DNA of 64,000 nucleotides from Athripsodes cinereus (lineage: Eukaryota > Arthropoda > Insecta > Trichoptera > Leptoceridae): NCBI GenBank assembly GCA_947579605.1, contig OX388313.1, positions 27,345,214 to 27,409,213 of the forward strand. Reading direction: 5' to 3'. The notes under the pieces are model-generated. The model worked only from the letters and a program-made list of their open reading frames with translations. It searched no databases and had not been told where the DNA came from. Shown piece after piece: positions 54,710 through 64,000 of this stretch (position 1 is its first letter; each line of letters opens with the position of its first letter). A program made the position numbers and the translations under genes.

Positions 54710-55750
54710 CTATCTGGCTTGATTGAATTTTCTCCTCGACTTCAAGCATCGAGAATCCATATCGATGAAAACATTACAAAAATAATCATCGATAGCATAA
54801 CATTCATAGTTGATTCGATTGATGGATGCATATTTTATCTTTTTGAACAATATCAACGCTGTTCTACGGCGACGCGATATTTTTCTATTCACGAATCTCA
54901 ATATAATTATAGCTGTACATACAAGCAAACGTATGCAGCTTTCCGCGATCATTCCCGCGACGATCAGCATTGCCAACACTGATTTCAACACCCACGCGAA
55001 AGACTTAACCCATTCGTGAATAGAGGGAGGTGTGAGTACCTCCCGTTCGATGTCCTCATCTATCTCTTCCTCCGAGAGGGTAACCCCATCCTCTACGGGT
55101 ACAATTTCCTCCCTAGCGTCCTGGCTAGGTACATACCGAACCTCATCGCGAACAGATGCTATGTCTGGAAGATTATCTAACACAACTTGTCCCTCCGGAG
55201 TGTATTCTGGAAAGTCCAGGCGCCATACCAACTCTTGCAAATGTTCCAGATTAACTAACTCCCGACCATTAATCCTCGTCCTATACCAGGATGTCATTTG
55301 CTTCCATACGCTCATTGCTGGTCCTTCATCTTTAAATAATACGTGACCATACCCTTTTAAACGATTGTTTATCCTGACTTTCCAGTCAACAAAATCACTC
55401 CCCAGTTCATCCCGACCTTGACACACTGTCAACAGGTCATTATAGATCGCATTTATCTGCCCTTCCACACCAAACCTTCGCAAAATTACTTCTTTGAATA
55501 CACCCCATCGACAATACCGAAACCCCAGAGACTTCCAGTACCGCTTTGCGTCGCCGCGCAAGCAATACACAGCCTCCCTTGGCAATTCATCTTCCCACTC
55601 AAGCTTCCAGCATTCCTCGCATTCTTTGAGGAACCGTTCGGGGCCTTCATCAGTCCAGCCTCCGAACGAAAGCGAAAATTCGCGCACATAGCATCTGATA
55701 TCCGACACCTTATCCATCGATCGAATCATACCGTAATACACAATAAACAC
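54710..55750 (-). CDS. Gag-like protein of LTR element A with C-terminal membrane segment
   Basis: Intact 346-residue frame, the only long ORF in the window. Residues ~38-140 match the retrotransposon Gag layout: a Trp-containing helix (ECEECWKLEWEDELPREA), then LRGDAKRYWKSLGF, then W(G)VFKEVILRRFG, the 'L.G.A..W......W..F...F...F' pattern of Ty3/Gypsy Gag. Residues ~202-241 are strongly acidic. Residues ~252-287 are hydrophobic (WVLKSVLAMLIVAGMIAESC, IRLLVCTAIIILRF), enough for one long or two short membrane helices, followed by a basic patch (RKISRRRR). No CCHC zinc knuckle and no protease or RT follow. The first ATG (55750) lies about 205 bases inside the right LTR edge; the next Met (residue 8 or 12) would also fit. 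The product is inferred to form particles or bind membranes for a non-autonomous element. Whether it is expressed is unknown. Confidence 0.7.
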   Translation of the reverse strand: MFIVYYGMIRSMDKVSDIRCYVREFSLSFGGWTDEGPERFLKECEECWKLEWEDELPREAVYCLRGDAKRYWKSLGFRYCRWGVFKEVILRRFGVEGQINAIYNDLLTVCQGRDELGSDFVDWKVRINNRLKGYGHVLFKDEGPAMSVWKQMTSWYRTRINGRELVNLEHLQELVWRLDFPEYTPEGQVVLDNLPDIASVRDEVRYVPSQDAREEIVPVEDGVTLSEEEIDEDIEREVLTPPSIHEWVKSFAWVLKSVLAMLIVAGMIAESCIRLLVCTAIIILRFVNRKISRRRRTALILFKKIKYASINRINYECYAIDDYFCNVFIDMDSRCLKSRRKFNQAR

Positions 55751-55893
55751 ATGTCAATAAAACAAAGCCAAAAGTCAAAACAATACACATTCGCCATTAC
55801 AGATAACTTGTCAGTTCATTATAAAAAAATATATACACCCTCCTCCAATATCACAAAAAAAATTAATTACAAAATCTCAGGGATAGATTCGTT

Positions 55894-55929
55894 GTAGCGA
55901 TTATACACAGATGTGTATTTTTTCGCTAC
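55894..55929 (-). promoter_or_regulatory. Element A leader hairpin
   Basis: Outer stem GTAGCGA/TCGCTAC encloses an inner TACACA-GA-TGTGTA stem, just downstream of the primer site in sense. A packaging or dimerisation role is only inferred. Confidence 0.4.
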
Positions 55930-55933
55930 GAGC

Positions 55934-55951
55934 CACACGTTCAGGGGGCCA
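55934..55951 (-). other. Element A primer binding site, tRNA-Lys-like
   Basis: Three bases inside the right LTR, the sense strand reads TGGCCCCCTGAACGTGTGGC. This resembles the common tRNA-Lys primer site (TGGCGCCCAACGTGGGGC) with substitutions and a 2-base insertion. Its position fixes the sense strand as minus. Confidence 0.55.
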
Positions 55952-55954
55952 ATA

Positions 55955-56530
55955 TGATATGGGGGGGTGAGAGAGATGGTGAAAGAATGGGTTTTGGTTG
56001 AGGATAAAATAAATAAAATATTATGCCAAAAATGCCAGCGGCTGAGACTCTACTGGGCTACTCACAGCACTCCAGGAGTTAAAACAATAAAATGGTCTCG
56101 ATTAAATTATACAGTGAGGCTATATAAATTAAGAGACGACAAGTTATCTGTAATTAAATGGACGAATGTGTAAAAGACAAATTTAGATTCAAATCAACAT
56201 TTAATTAAAAATAAAAAATTCTTACCACTATTACAAACACACGTTTAAACAGCAACACAATACTACGACTTACTCACTACCCCGTATTGTCTGTGCACAC
56301 GTAATTATCCCAATATAAAAAAAAACACTTGATTATTATTTCAATAAAAACGCACTTTTAAAATAATTAAATTTCACTTTGCGATGATTGTAATGGATCC
56401 CACGATGAGGGCGCCTCTGGCATGGAAATGCCTAGAGGCAAACAAGTTGAAGAAGGCGCCCCTTGGCGCAGTGCTGGGAGGGCGAAGTCCCACGTCCGAG
56501 GCTCCTGGAGGCAATTAACAGCCTACACAG
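55955..56530 (-). repeat. LTR element A, right LTR (5' LTR), cut by element B
   Basis: 576 bases that match 51921-52496 by eye with no difference. It stops at CCTACACAG, exactly where element B starts (TGTGATG at 56531). In the left LTR the sequence continues GTACGAAGTTGGCACG. The missing promoter part should lie beyond the right end of B, outside the window. Confidence 0.85.
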
Positions 56531-58881
56531 TGTGATGATCCTACCTATTTTAAACCATTCTAAGCTCCGAATTTGCAACATCCTAGCTTCTAAACTATAC
56601 CTACTGTAATAATTGATTCCCAAACTAGAAGTGACAACCCTATTCAGCTAGCTAAGAATTGTATGAATTTTCGCATTGTTGCAAATATACGTACGAAATA
56701 TCGCATTCCTAATAGAATTAATTAACGAATTTTGGCCTTTCGTGATCGTCTCGATTTATCTATTAACTATTTTCATAGATTTGGACCCAGTACGTTGTGT
56801 TTTGACGATAATTGTACCTACGTTGTGTATTTTTAAAAACGCAAAATAAGTCACCTGAAATATACATTTCAATAATCAAAAAGAACAACAAAATCACAAA
56901 ATCAGTAAAACAATTTAAACATGAATTATGATACATATTAACTCTGAGATCAACTTTGACGTCAGATCACTTACCTTGAGATACTGTAAAATAACATAAT
57001 AAAAGTAGTGCACAGTAAGACATAAAATACAACTTAACAATCATTATAACATAAAATTCAAATAATATTATTCTATATCATTACGAGAATGTTGTATGGT
57101 AACTGGTTGCCGATCTATGTCCCTACATAAGATAACCATTTCATAGTACAGTATCTATAGCCAATGCATGTGTGTTCCACAATATACCTAGATACTAATT
57201 CGATGCGTCGAAAGGACAGTGGCGCACCCCAAACATTACCTTATTACTTTTAAATATTAATTAAATTTCAACACGATTGCTTTGACATCATTTTCGGAGA
57301 CTATAACTACTGGTTGTTAATGCATGGAAAGCATGCTGTGTCCATGCTGAAGGAGCGCCGCCTCCGCTCCCTCACGTCTCAAACTGTCCCATGCCGCATT
57401 TTGAGCCCGTGTGCACTAATCTACATCCCGAATATATAAAATAATATATAATATGTATACTCATTTGAACATGCAGCTATATATATAATAAGAATAATTA
57501 TAAATATATGTTAAGAAGCTTTGTCTAGGACCCTGGCGGGAAACGGGGCAAGACCCATATTGACCCTTGTCTCAAAAGCTGAATCGAAGAGATAGGAGCA
57601 GGGCTTGCTAACGGTACACCTACATTTCGAAGCAGGATTAGGACTGGAATTGTTAGTATATAGTATATGTTTCTACAAAGTACATAATACGTCTCGTGCA
57701 TAATTGTATAATAATAATGATAAATATGTGGTTACGAATAGATCAAACCCACACTATAGACACAAGGTAGCTAGTCTAGTGTCGATAGGCAGAAGGGATC
57801 CATATCCATAAGGTAATCTCGACAAGATTTAGCTATAAAAGACTACATATTTATGGTGAGGTGAATTTAGGTATCATGTAAGTCAAATAAAAATATATTA
57901 AGACCAATAAATACATAAATATTACTTATGATTAGTGTCATGCAAAATATCAAATTTGTTCCTTCCATGATATCGCAGCAATTACAGCATGTTGAACAAG
58001 TAGAAAAATCCAGTAAGTTCGTAGAATACAAATGACATTCGACGATAAAATATGTAATTAAATTAATAATCAAATAATATCCTGATCAACGTACAACTTC
58101 TCTCCAAACTGCATAATCTTTCGTTATGGTAAAATAAATTAAATAAAAGTATAATATTGGGTAGAGCGGTGCGCCACTGTTATTAGTCTAGTTCTAGATG
58201 TGTCGGACCGCGCTATATAAAATCAGCCACAGGTACATACATACATACAATAATACTGAAAATAAATGTACATATAACACATAATTCCTTCGTTTTCAAA
58301 ATCCGTAAAATAATAAATCCTTGAGTACAAATATTGCCTTGTAGACAACAGACATCCTGAGAGTATCCTAACACCTAGATATAAATAATAAATTAATAAT
58401 ATTAAAAGAAAATCTTATCTTAGACAGCTGGCAGCATCACGGATTTTAAATGCTAATTAAAAGTAATTTAGGATGATCTTTATATATTCCCAATTGTGGA
58501 AATATCACTAAAAAATAATGTACTAACTACTACGAAGGTGGGTAAATAAATATTAAAATATATCGAATTCAAACACTGAGATTAATATGATTGAGTCCCA
58601 CCTCTCCCAGGCTCAAAACTAAACTGCCTAGAGTAATAAGTACTCTGTCTTCAGACCCTGAAAATGTCGACCCAAAGCAACAAAACAAAAAAAAAAACTA
58701 CATCCATCTCTTCCTGACACACACCGAAATATACCTGTCTCTGTCTCCTACATAGCTAGTTGTGTTCAACAACCACTTGAGATTGCACTCTCTCATTCCC
58801 AAATTAATTACCTACTACAAATATTCCATCTAGGTATACGAAAATAATATTTACAATCTTGTATATATTCATATCATCACA
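56531..58881 (-). repeat. LTR element B, left LTR (3' LTR in sense), 2351 bp
   Basis: Bounded by TGTGATGATC at 56531 and GATATGATCATCACA-like ATATCATCACA ending 58881, giving TG...CA and a 9-bp inverted end (TGTGATGAT/ATCATCACA). 56531-58593 matches 61938-64000 at a constant offset of 5407, so there is no net indel in 2063 bp. On the sense strand ATATATAAAG lies near 58480-58471 as a possible TATA box. A 68-codon frame (57867-58073, repeated at 63274) is not recognised and is probably chance. Confidence 0.85.
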
Positions 58882-58891
58882 TCCCCCCCTT
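58882..58891 (-). other. Element B polypurine tract
   Basis: The sense strand reads AAGGGGGGGA immediately before the LTR start TGTGATGATATG. A perfect run of purines at this spot fixes element B as minus-sense. Confidence 0.8.
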
Positions 58892-59315
58892 GGGATCATG
58901 CTGAAGACAAAATGGATGAGGCATTATCTCACAAACAATTATTTATTTTCTAATTATTTTTCATAATTATTTAATTCCAACTTTCGAGTCCGTCCCTGTT
59001 TATTCCGATAGGTCATAGGTACCTCGTCAACTGTGTTCCTCTATTCATGTCATCAATAATAATAATACACCCCAATGCTTCCACTTGAGAAATACTCGCT
59101 CAATGTTATTGCCCTAACATAACATAATATTTATTTTATTATTTCGTGTTTCGTTATTATTTTATGTCGTCACATCTCCAGGACAAAATAATAAATAATA
59201 ACAAGATTGTTCTAATCTTAAATATCCAAGTTGCATTTTGTTAAGATTCCTTTTCATGTGATTATATTCACACATCATTATAATTATGCATAGTCGTTAT
59301 GGTTCTCTATAGCAC
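58892..59315 (-). other. Element B internal region, non-coding
   Basis: C-rich and G-poor on the plus strand. No open frame or retroviral motif. Confidence 0.5.
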
Positions 59316-59319
59316 ATAT

Positions 59320-59626
59320 ATGCATTCTTCAGGGTGATCCAATTCGCTGGTAACACCAATCCTGTACTACTCGCCAGATATCTCATATCCATGATTTCTT
59401 TGCTGATGCAACCAGTAGTCCTGCAGCACACAACTGATACGCAAATCGTCCTCTCCGTACCGAGACAAATTCAAGACACTCAAAAACGGCGGCAAACCTC
59501 ATCGTATCCAAGATGCTAAATGTCTCAATTTTTTTTTTTTTTTAGAACACCCGTCCTCCCACAGGGCACCCGAAAACTCACGGAAAAAGTGGGAGACCAA
59601 ATCTCCACCGGCAGCTCATACTAAAT
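59320..59626 (-). repeat. Repeat family 1 copy inside element B
   Basis: CAGATATCTCATATCCATGA, AAGACACTCAAAAACGGCGG, AGATGCTAAATGTCTCAATT, CAGGGCACCCGAAAACTCAC and AAAAAGTGGGAGACCAAAT. It is diverged from other copies, so it has long been part of element B or of its ancestor. Confidence 0.6.
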
Positions 59627-59642
59627 AACCATTCATCTCTCA

Positions 59643-59712
59643 GCACCATCACGCTGCGTCTCAGATGGGGTAGACAGAGAGAACCGAACGCCAAATCCCT
59701 CCATCTAGGAAT
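59643..59712 (-). mobile_element. RTE-like LINE 3' tip inside element B
   Basis: CACCATCACGCTGCGTCTCA, GATGGGGTAGACAGAGAGAA, CCGAACGCC matches the end of the LINE at 32265-32340. Confidence 0.6.
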
Positions 59713-59714
59713 AC

Positions 59715-60055
59715 GTCCTTCGCCTCCAATATAGCAGTCACCTAATGTATACACCCACATAATAGGTATATATATAAATGAATCGTCCTCATTCATTTAA
59801 AAAGGGTCTGAAAATAAAACACTTAATATCTATTTCAAACTATCACACACACAACTAAATATAATACACACAACTGTAACTCCATACGCACATATCATAA
59901 TATTCGTTCCACTTGTAAAATAATATTAAAAACTAAACACTTTACCTATAGTTCACAGTTAAGGGAAATATGTAACTTTTTCTAACACTATCGAATAATA
60001 TTATTATAATATTTGACACCACAATTTAAAATTATAACACACTAAATAGTTTATT
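59715..60055. other. Element B internal region, non-coding
   Basis: AT-rich, C>G on the plus strand, nothing recognised. Confidence 0.45.
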
Positions 60056-60061
60056 CCATTT

Positions 60062-60450
60062 GTGACATCTATAGATCCACAAGCGATTCTCAAACTTGTA
60101 CACCATAGCGTTGTCCTTTCTTCTCAAATTACTTCTCTTCAGCGACTTATGTTATTGCACACCACTCCTTTTCGAGTTGACAGAGATGATCCAATGCTAC
60201 GCAATCTTATCTATCACCCTTCTGGTTTCCAATTAAATTTGTATCATTGCTATATACAAACTTCTTTCTTAGTTTCCTTGCAAGTAAAACATGTTGTTAT
60301 CCTACCAACAGATATTCAACCTAAATACTTTTTATATAACTTCGTATACTTTACGTCTCAGATTTCCTTGTCCCATTCAGACAATATCATAAAATCAGTC
60401 CTACAGTATAAAAACCACTGATTGTATAATAATAATAATAATAAAAAAGA
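60062..60450 (+). pseudogene. Possible LINE C-terminal fragment with TAA tail, inside element B
   Basis: A 119-codon plus frame contains HTTPFRVDRDDPMLRNLIYH, PSGFQLNLYH, then ILPTDIQPKYFLYNFV. 'HPF.V......R...Y..SF.....R.WN.LP..VFP..Y.L..FK' is a common LINE end; this copy keeps the HTPF-V start and the LP...P.Y-L-x-F end but has lost the W-N-x-LP core. It ends in (TAA)n at about 60425-60445, which supports an inserted LINE on the strand opposite to element B. Confidence 0.4.
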
Positions 60451-60451
60451 C

Positions 60452-61735
60452 GATTTGTATTTGGCGCTGCTCCATGGTCCCGTTAGGTACTACAATATAC
60501 CGTATAGTTTTTTGTCATTCCAGTAATAATATTATTTCCTATCTCGTTCTTGGTTTAAAATAATATAACGTTTTAATCATTATTATATCCTAAGATTCAT
60601 AGGTTGTACATCTTATTTCTCTATTCGAAGGATATGATGTGTTATATCAGCGAACGCCAGCCTCTTTTCTTCTTAGAACATTTCCATAAATTCGTTTCTT
60701 CTTCCAGTCCTCAATTTTGAAATGATAGATACCACCTTTCAGGGTACACAAAGAGTTCCAACGCATGCCGAATGCCCCCCCTGGTTTAAAAGAGTCTGCT
60801 TTCCGTGTAGACTGTCCCCACTCTTAGCCGATCATTCCCCTCCACCTAGCCTGTAATTTCTTCCAGCTAACCGTTTAACATATAACCGTAAAAATAATCA
60901 CTTAAATCGTGATTTTATCAAAACCCATCATTCGATTATTACCTATATACTTATCCGCTTCATTCATATATTGTATTATGTATGTTATCAGATACTCATA
61001 AAATCTGGTCTAATATTATTTCAAACTCAATAATATATTCACCATTCATGCCTCGATCATAAATTTATTTCACACCCCAAATAATTAACTTGACAGAATT
61101 CTAAAAGTTTAAAAACAAAACACTTAACTTACAAATACTGTAAAATGTTAAGACCATATTCCTCAAGAAATAATAATACCTATAATATCAGTCCCTAACA
61201 AACATGTACTTGATAAATATAACTAACATCAAACTATATACCTATTATTTATCCTTTTTACTCAAATACTACAATATCTAAAAATCATAAAAACTCTAGT
61301 CATATATCCATATACATAAAATACACTTCGCATACATAATACCCATGTTTACAAGTCTATTTGGGAATATAATATTCCATTTTTCTAACACCCAATCTTC
61401 TTATGAAAGTACATATTTTTGGTACCTACCTATATACATTATTGAATAAAATAAAGAACTATTCAGGATTTCAACATATATATACCTATCCAATTTTATA
61501 CCTGAATCACAAGCGTTCTTTATTAGACTATTCATAAGGACATAATTCCTAATGAACTCTTAAGGGTTCACTATTCTTATGCATAATGTTAGGTATATAC
61601 CTATAGATAGCCAAACACAAATATAATATCATGTTGCCTAATTCGACTAACACTATAATCCATGGATAACCAACCCGCGGTTCTCGAAGTAAAAATCATC
61701 AACCAATTTTCTCACTACATCCACCAAGTATAGAT
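60452..61735 (-). other. Element B internal region, non-coding
   Basis: 1.3 kb without frames or motifs. Strong C>G bias on the plus strand, matching a G-rich sense strand. Confidence 0.5.
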
Positions 61736-61739
61736 TTTA

Positions 61740-61917
61740 TTCCTCCCCTCAAAACCCAAACACATTCCTCTGTCCATAACCCAGTTCTACTCCTCAAAAC
61801 CCATTTATGCTCTCCCCCCCTCCAATATTCATGATTTTAGTTATTTATCATCGCAAACCCAAAACCCACTTCTACTCCGTAAAAACCCAGTTTATGTCTG
61901 CAATGACAGACATAATA
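61740..61917 (-). promoter_or_regulatory. Element B leader: short repeats and hairpin
   Basis: AAAACCCA and ACTTCTACTCC-type phrases repeat three to four times between 61745 and 61890. TTATGTCTG-CAATGA-CAGACATAA (61892-61915) forms a 9-bp hairpin just after the primer site in sense. Confidence 0.45.
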
Positions 61918-61935
61918 TTCTGGTCCAAGGCACCA
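61918..61935 (-). other. Element B primer binding site
   Basis: Two bases inside the right LTR the sense strand reads TGGTGCCTTGGACCAG. TGG pairs with the tRNA CCA end. I cannot name the tRNA from memory. Confidence 0.6.
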
Positions 61936-61937
61936 TT

Positions 61938-64000
61938 TGTGATGATCCTACCTATTTTAAACCATTCTAAGCTCCGAATTTGCAACATCCTAGCTTCTAA
62001 ACTATACCTACTGTAATAATTGATTCCCAAACTAGAAGTGACAACCCTATTCAGCTAGCTAAGAATTGTATGAATTTTCGCATTGTTGCAAATATACGTA
62101 CGAAATATCGCATTCCTAATAGAATTAATTAACGAATTTTGGCCTTTCGTGATCGTCTCGATTTATCTATTAACTATTTTCATAGATTTGGACCCAGTAC
62201 GTTGTGTTTTGACGATAATTGTACCTACGTTGTGTATTTTTAAAAACGCAAAATAAGTCACCTGAAATATACATTTCAATAATCAAAAAGAACAACAAAA
62301 TCACAAAATCAGTAAAACAATTTAAACATGAATTATGATACATATTAACTCTGAGATCAACTTTGACGTCAGATCACTTACCTTGAGATACTGTAAAATA
62401 ACATAATAAAAGTAGTGCACAGTAAGACATAAAATACAACTTAACAATCATTATAACATAAAATTCAAATAATATTATTCTATATCATTACGAGAATGTT
62501 GTATGGTAACTGGTTGCCGATCTATGTCCCTACATAAGATAACCATTTCATAGTACAGTATCTATAGCCAATGCATGTGTGTTCCACAATATACCTAGAT
62601 ACTAATTCGATGCGTCGAAAGGACAGTGGCGCACCCCAAACATTACCTTATTACTTTTAAATATTAATTAAATTTCAACACGATTGCTTTGACATCATTT
62701 TCGGAGACTATAACTACTGGTTGTTAATGCATGGAAAGCATGCTGTGTCCATGCTGAAGGAGCGCCGCCTCCGCTCCCTCACGTCTCAAACTGTCCCATG
62801 CCGCATTTTGAGCCCGTGTGCACTAATCTACATCCCGAATATATAAAATAATATATAATATGTATACTCATTTGAACATGCAGCTATATATATAATAAGA
62901 ATAATTATAAATATATGTTAAGAAGCTTTGTCTAGGACCCTGGCGGGAAACGGGGCAAGACCCATATTGACCCTTGTCTCAAAAGCTGAATCGAAGAGAT
63001 AGGAGCAGGGCTTGCTAACGGTACACCTACATTTCGAAGCAGGATTAGGACTGGAATTGTTAGTATATAGTATATGTTTCTACAAAGTACATAATACGTC
63101 TCGTGCATAATTGTATAATAATAATGATAAATATGTGGTTACGAATAGATCAAACCCACACTATAGACACAAGGTAGCTAGTCTAGTGTCGATAGGCAGA
63201 AGGGATCCATATCCATAAGGTAATCTCGACAAGATTTAGCTATAAAAGACTACATATTTATGGTGAGGTGAATTTAGGTATCATGTAAGTCAAATAAAAA
63301 TATATTAAGACCAATAAATACATAAATATTACTTATGATTAGTGTCATGCAAAATATCAAATTTGTTCCTTCCATGATATCGCAGCAATTACAGCATGTT
63401 GAACAAGTAGAAAAATCCAGTAAGTTCGTAGAATACAAATGACATTCGACGATAAAATATGTAATTAAATTAATAATCAAATAATATCCTGATCAACGTA
63501 CAACTTCTCTCCAAACTGCATAATCTTTCGTTATGGTAAAATAAATTAAATAAAAGTATAATATTGGGTAGAGCGGTGCGCCACTGTTATTAGTCTAGTT
63601 CTAGATGTGTCGGACCGCGCTATATAAAATCAGCCACAGGTACATACATACATACAATAATACTGAAAATAAATGTACATATAACACATAATTCCTTCGT
63701 TTTCAAAATCCGTAAAATAATAAATCCTTGAGTACAAATATTGCCTTGTAGACAACAGACATCCTGAGAGTATCCTAACACCTAGATATAAATAATAAAT
63801 TAATAATATTAAAAGAAAATCTTATCTTAGACAGCTGGCAGCATCACGGATTTTAAATGCTAATTAAAAGTAATTTAGGATGATCTTTATATATTCCCAA
63901 TTGTGGAAATATCACTAAAAAATAATGTACTAACTACTACGAAGGTGGGTAAATAAATATTAAAATATATCGAATTCAAACACTGAGATTAATATGATTG
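61938..64000 (-). repeat. LTR element B, right LTR (5' LTR), runs past window end
   Basis: Matches 56531-58593 in full by eye. By comparison with the left copy it should end near 64288. Confidence 0.85.

Noticed and set aside
54719..55897. Plus-strand frames of 65-159 codons over the Gag-like gene
   Set aside because: Shadows of the minus-strand 346-codon ORF.
51933..56173. Identical 68-codon frames at 51933-52139 and 55967-56173
   Set aside because: They lie inside the two LTRs of element A on the antisense strand; duplication is due to the LTRs.
58200..58225. TATATAAA on the plus strand as promoter of LTR B
   Set aside because: The polypurine tract and primer site place element B on the minus strand, so this TATA is antisense.
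57867..63480. Identical 68-codon Cys-containing frames at 57867-58073 and 63274-63480
   Set aside because: Inside the two LTRs of element B, no recognised domain; probably chance frames copied with the LTR.

Overview
This window is AT-rich eukaryotic DNA, almost certainly from an insect and most likely from a moth or butterfly. That inference rests on many 'taggtacctac'-type strings, CR1/Jockey-like and RTE-like LINE ends, tRNA-derived SINEs and hAT-like MITEs. There are no bacterial features. The only sequence that looks like host coding DNA is one 3'-terminal exon at 1021-1344 (+), with a splice acceptor before it and an AATAAA after it. The rest is intergenic or intronic DNA filled with repeats.

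Region by region. Positions 1-1.4 kb hold an RTE LINE tail and the host exon. From 1.4 to 50 kb there are scattered 5'-truncated LINE ends (RTE-like C-termini at 1, 15.8, 16.1, 27.8, 33.3, 35.4, 39.2, 44.8, 45.2, 48.2 and 49.1 kb; CR1/L2-like C-termini at 5.7, 21.4, 27.2, 46.1 and perhaps 60.1 kb). Among them lie tRNA-type SINEs (5.1, 7.0, 8.2, 12.1, 20.9, 35.9, 36.1 and 47.5 kb). A ~240-bp repeat family, called family 1 here, shares its 3' end with a LINE in the window. There are several MITEs with clear inverted ends, a hAT transposase relic, a 30-bp minisatellite, and several long foldbacks. One foldback is a perfect palindrome with 80-bp arms at 18780-18940. Several foldbacks and single copies carry the CTGANGA/GAAA core typical of hammerhead motifs in Penelope-like elements.

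The last 13 kb is the most striking part. A ~115-bp satellite (50.73-51.92 kb) is cut by LTR element A, read on the minus strand. Element A has a left LTR from 51921, a leader with a tRNA-Lys-like primer site near 55.94 kb, one 346-codon gag-like gene (54710-55750) with a predicted C-terminal membrane segment, and no visible pol. Its right LTR matches the left one for 576 bp by eye and then stops at 56530, exactly where LTR element B begins. Element B has 2351-bp LTRs (56531-58881, and from 61938 to past the window end), a clean polypurine tract and primer site, and no gag or pol of its own. B therefore appears to be nested inside A's right LTR. Both elements look young and non-autonomous, and would need enzymes supplied by other elements.

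Most calls are pattern reading without database searches. Family names for short LINE, SINE and PLE fragments are assignments by recognisable motif, and fragment edges are approximate unless a target-site duplication is quoted.
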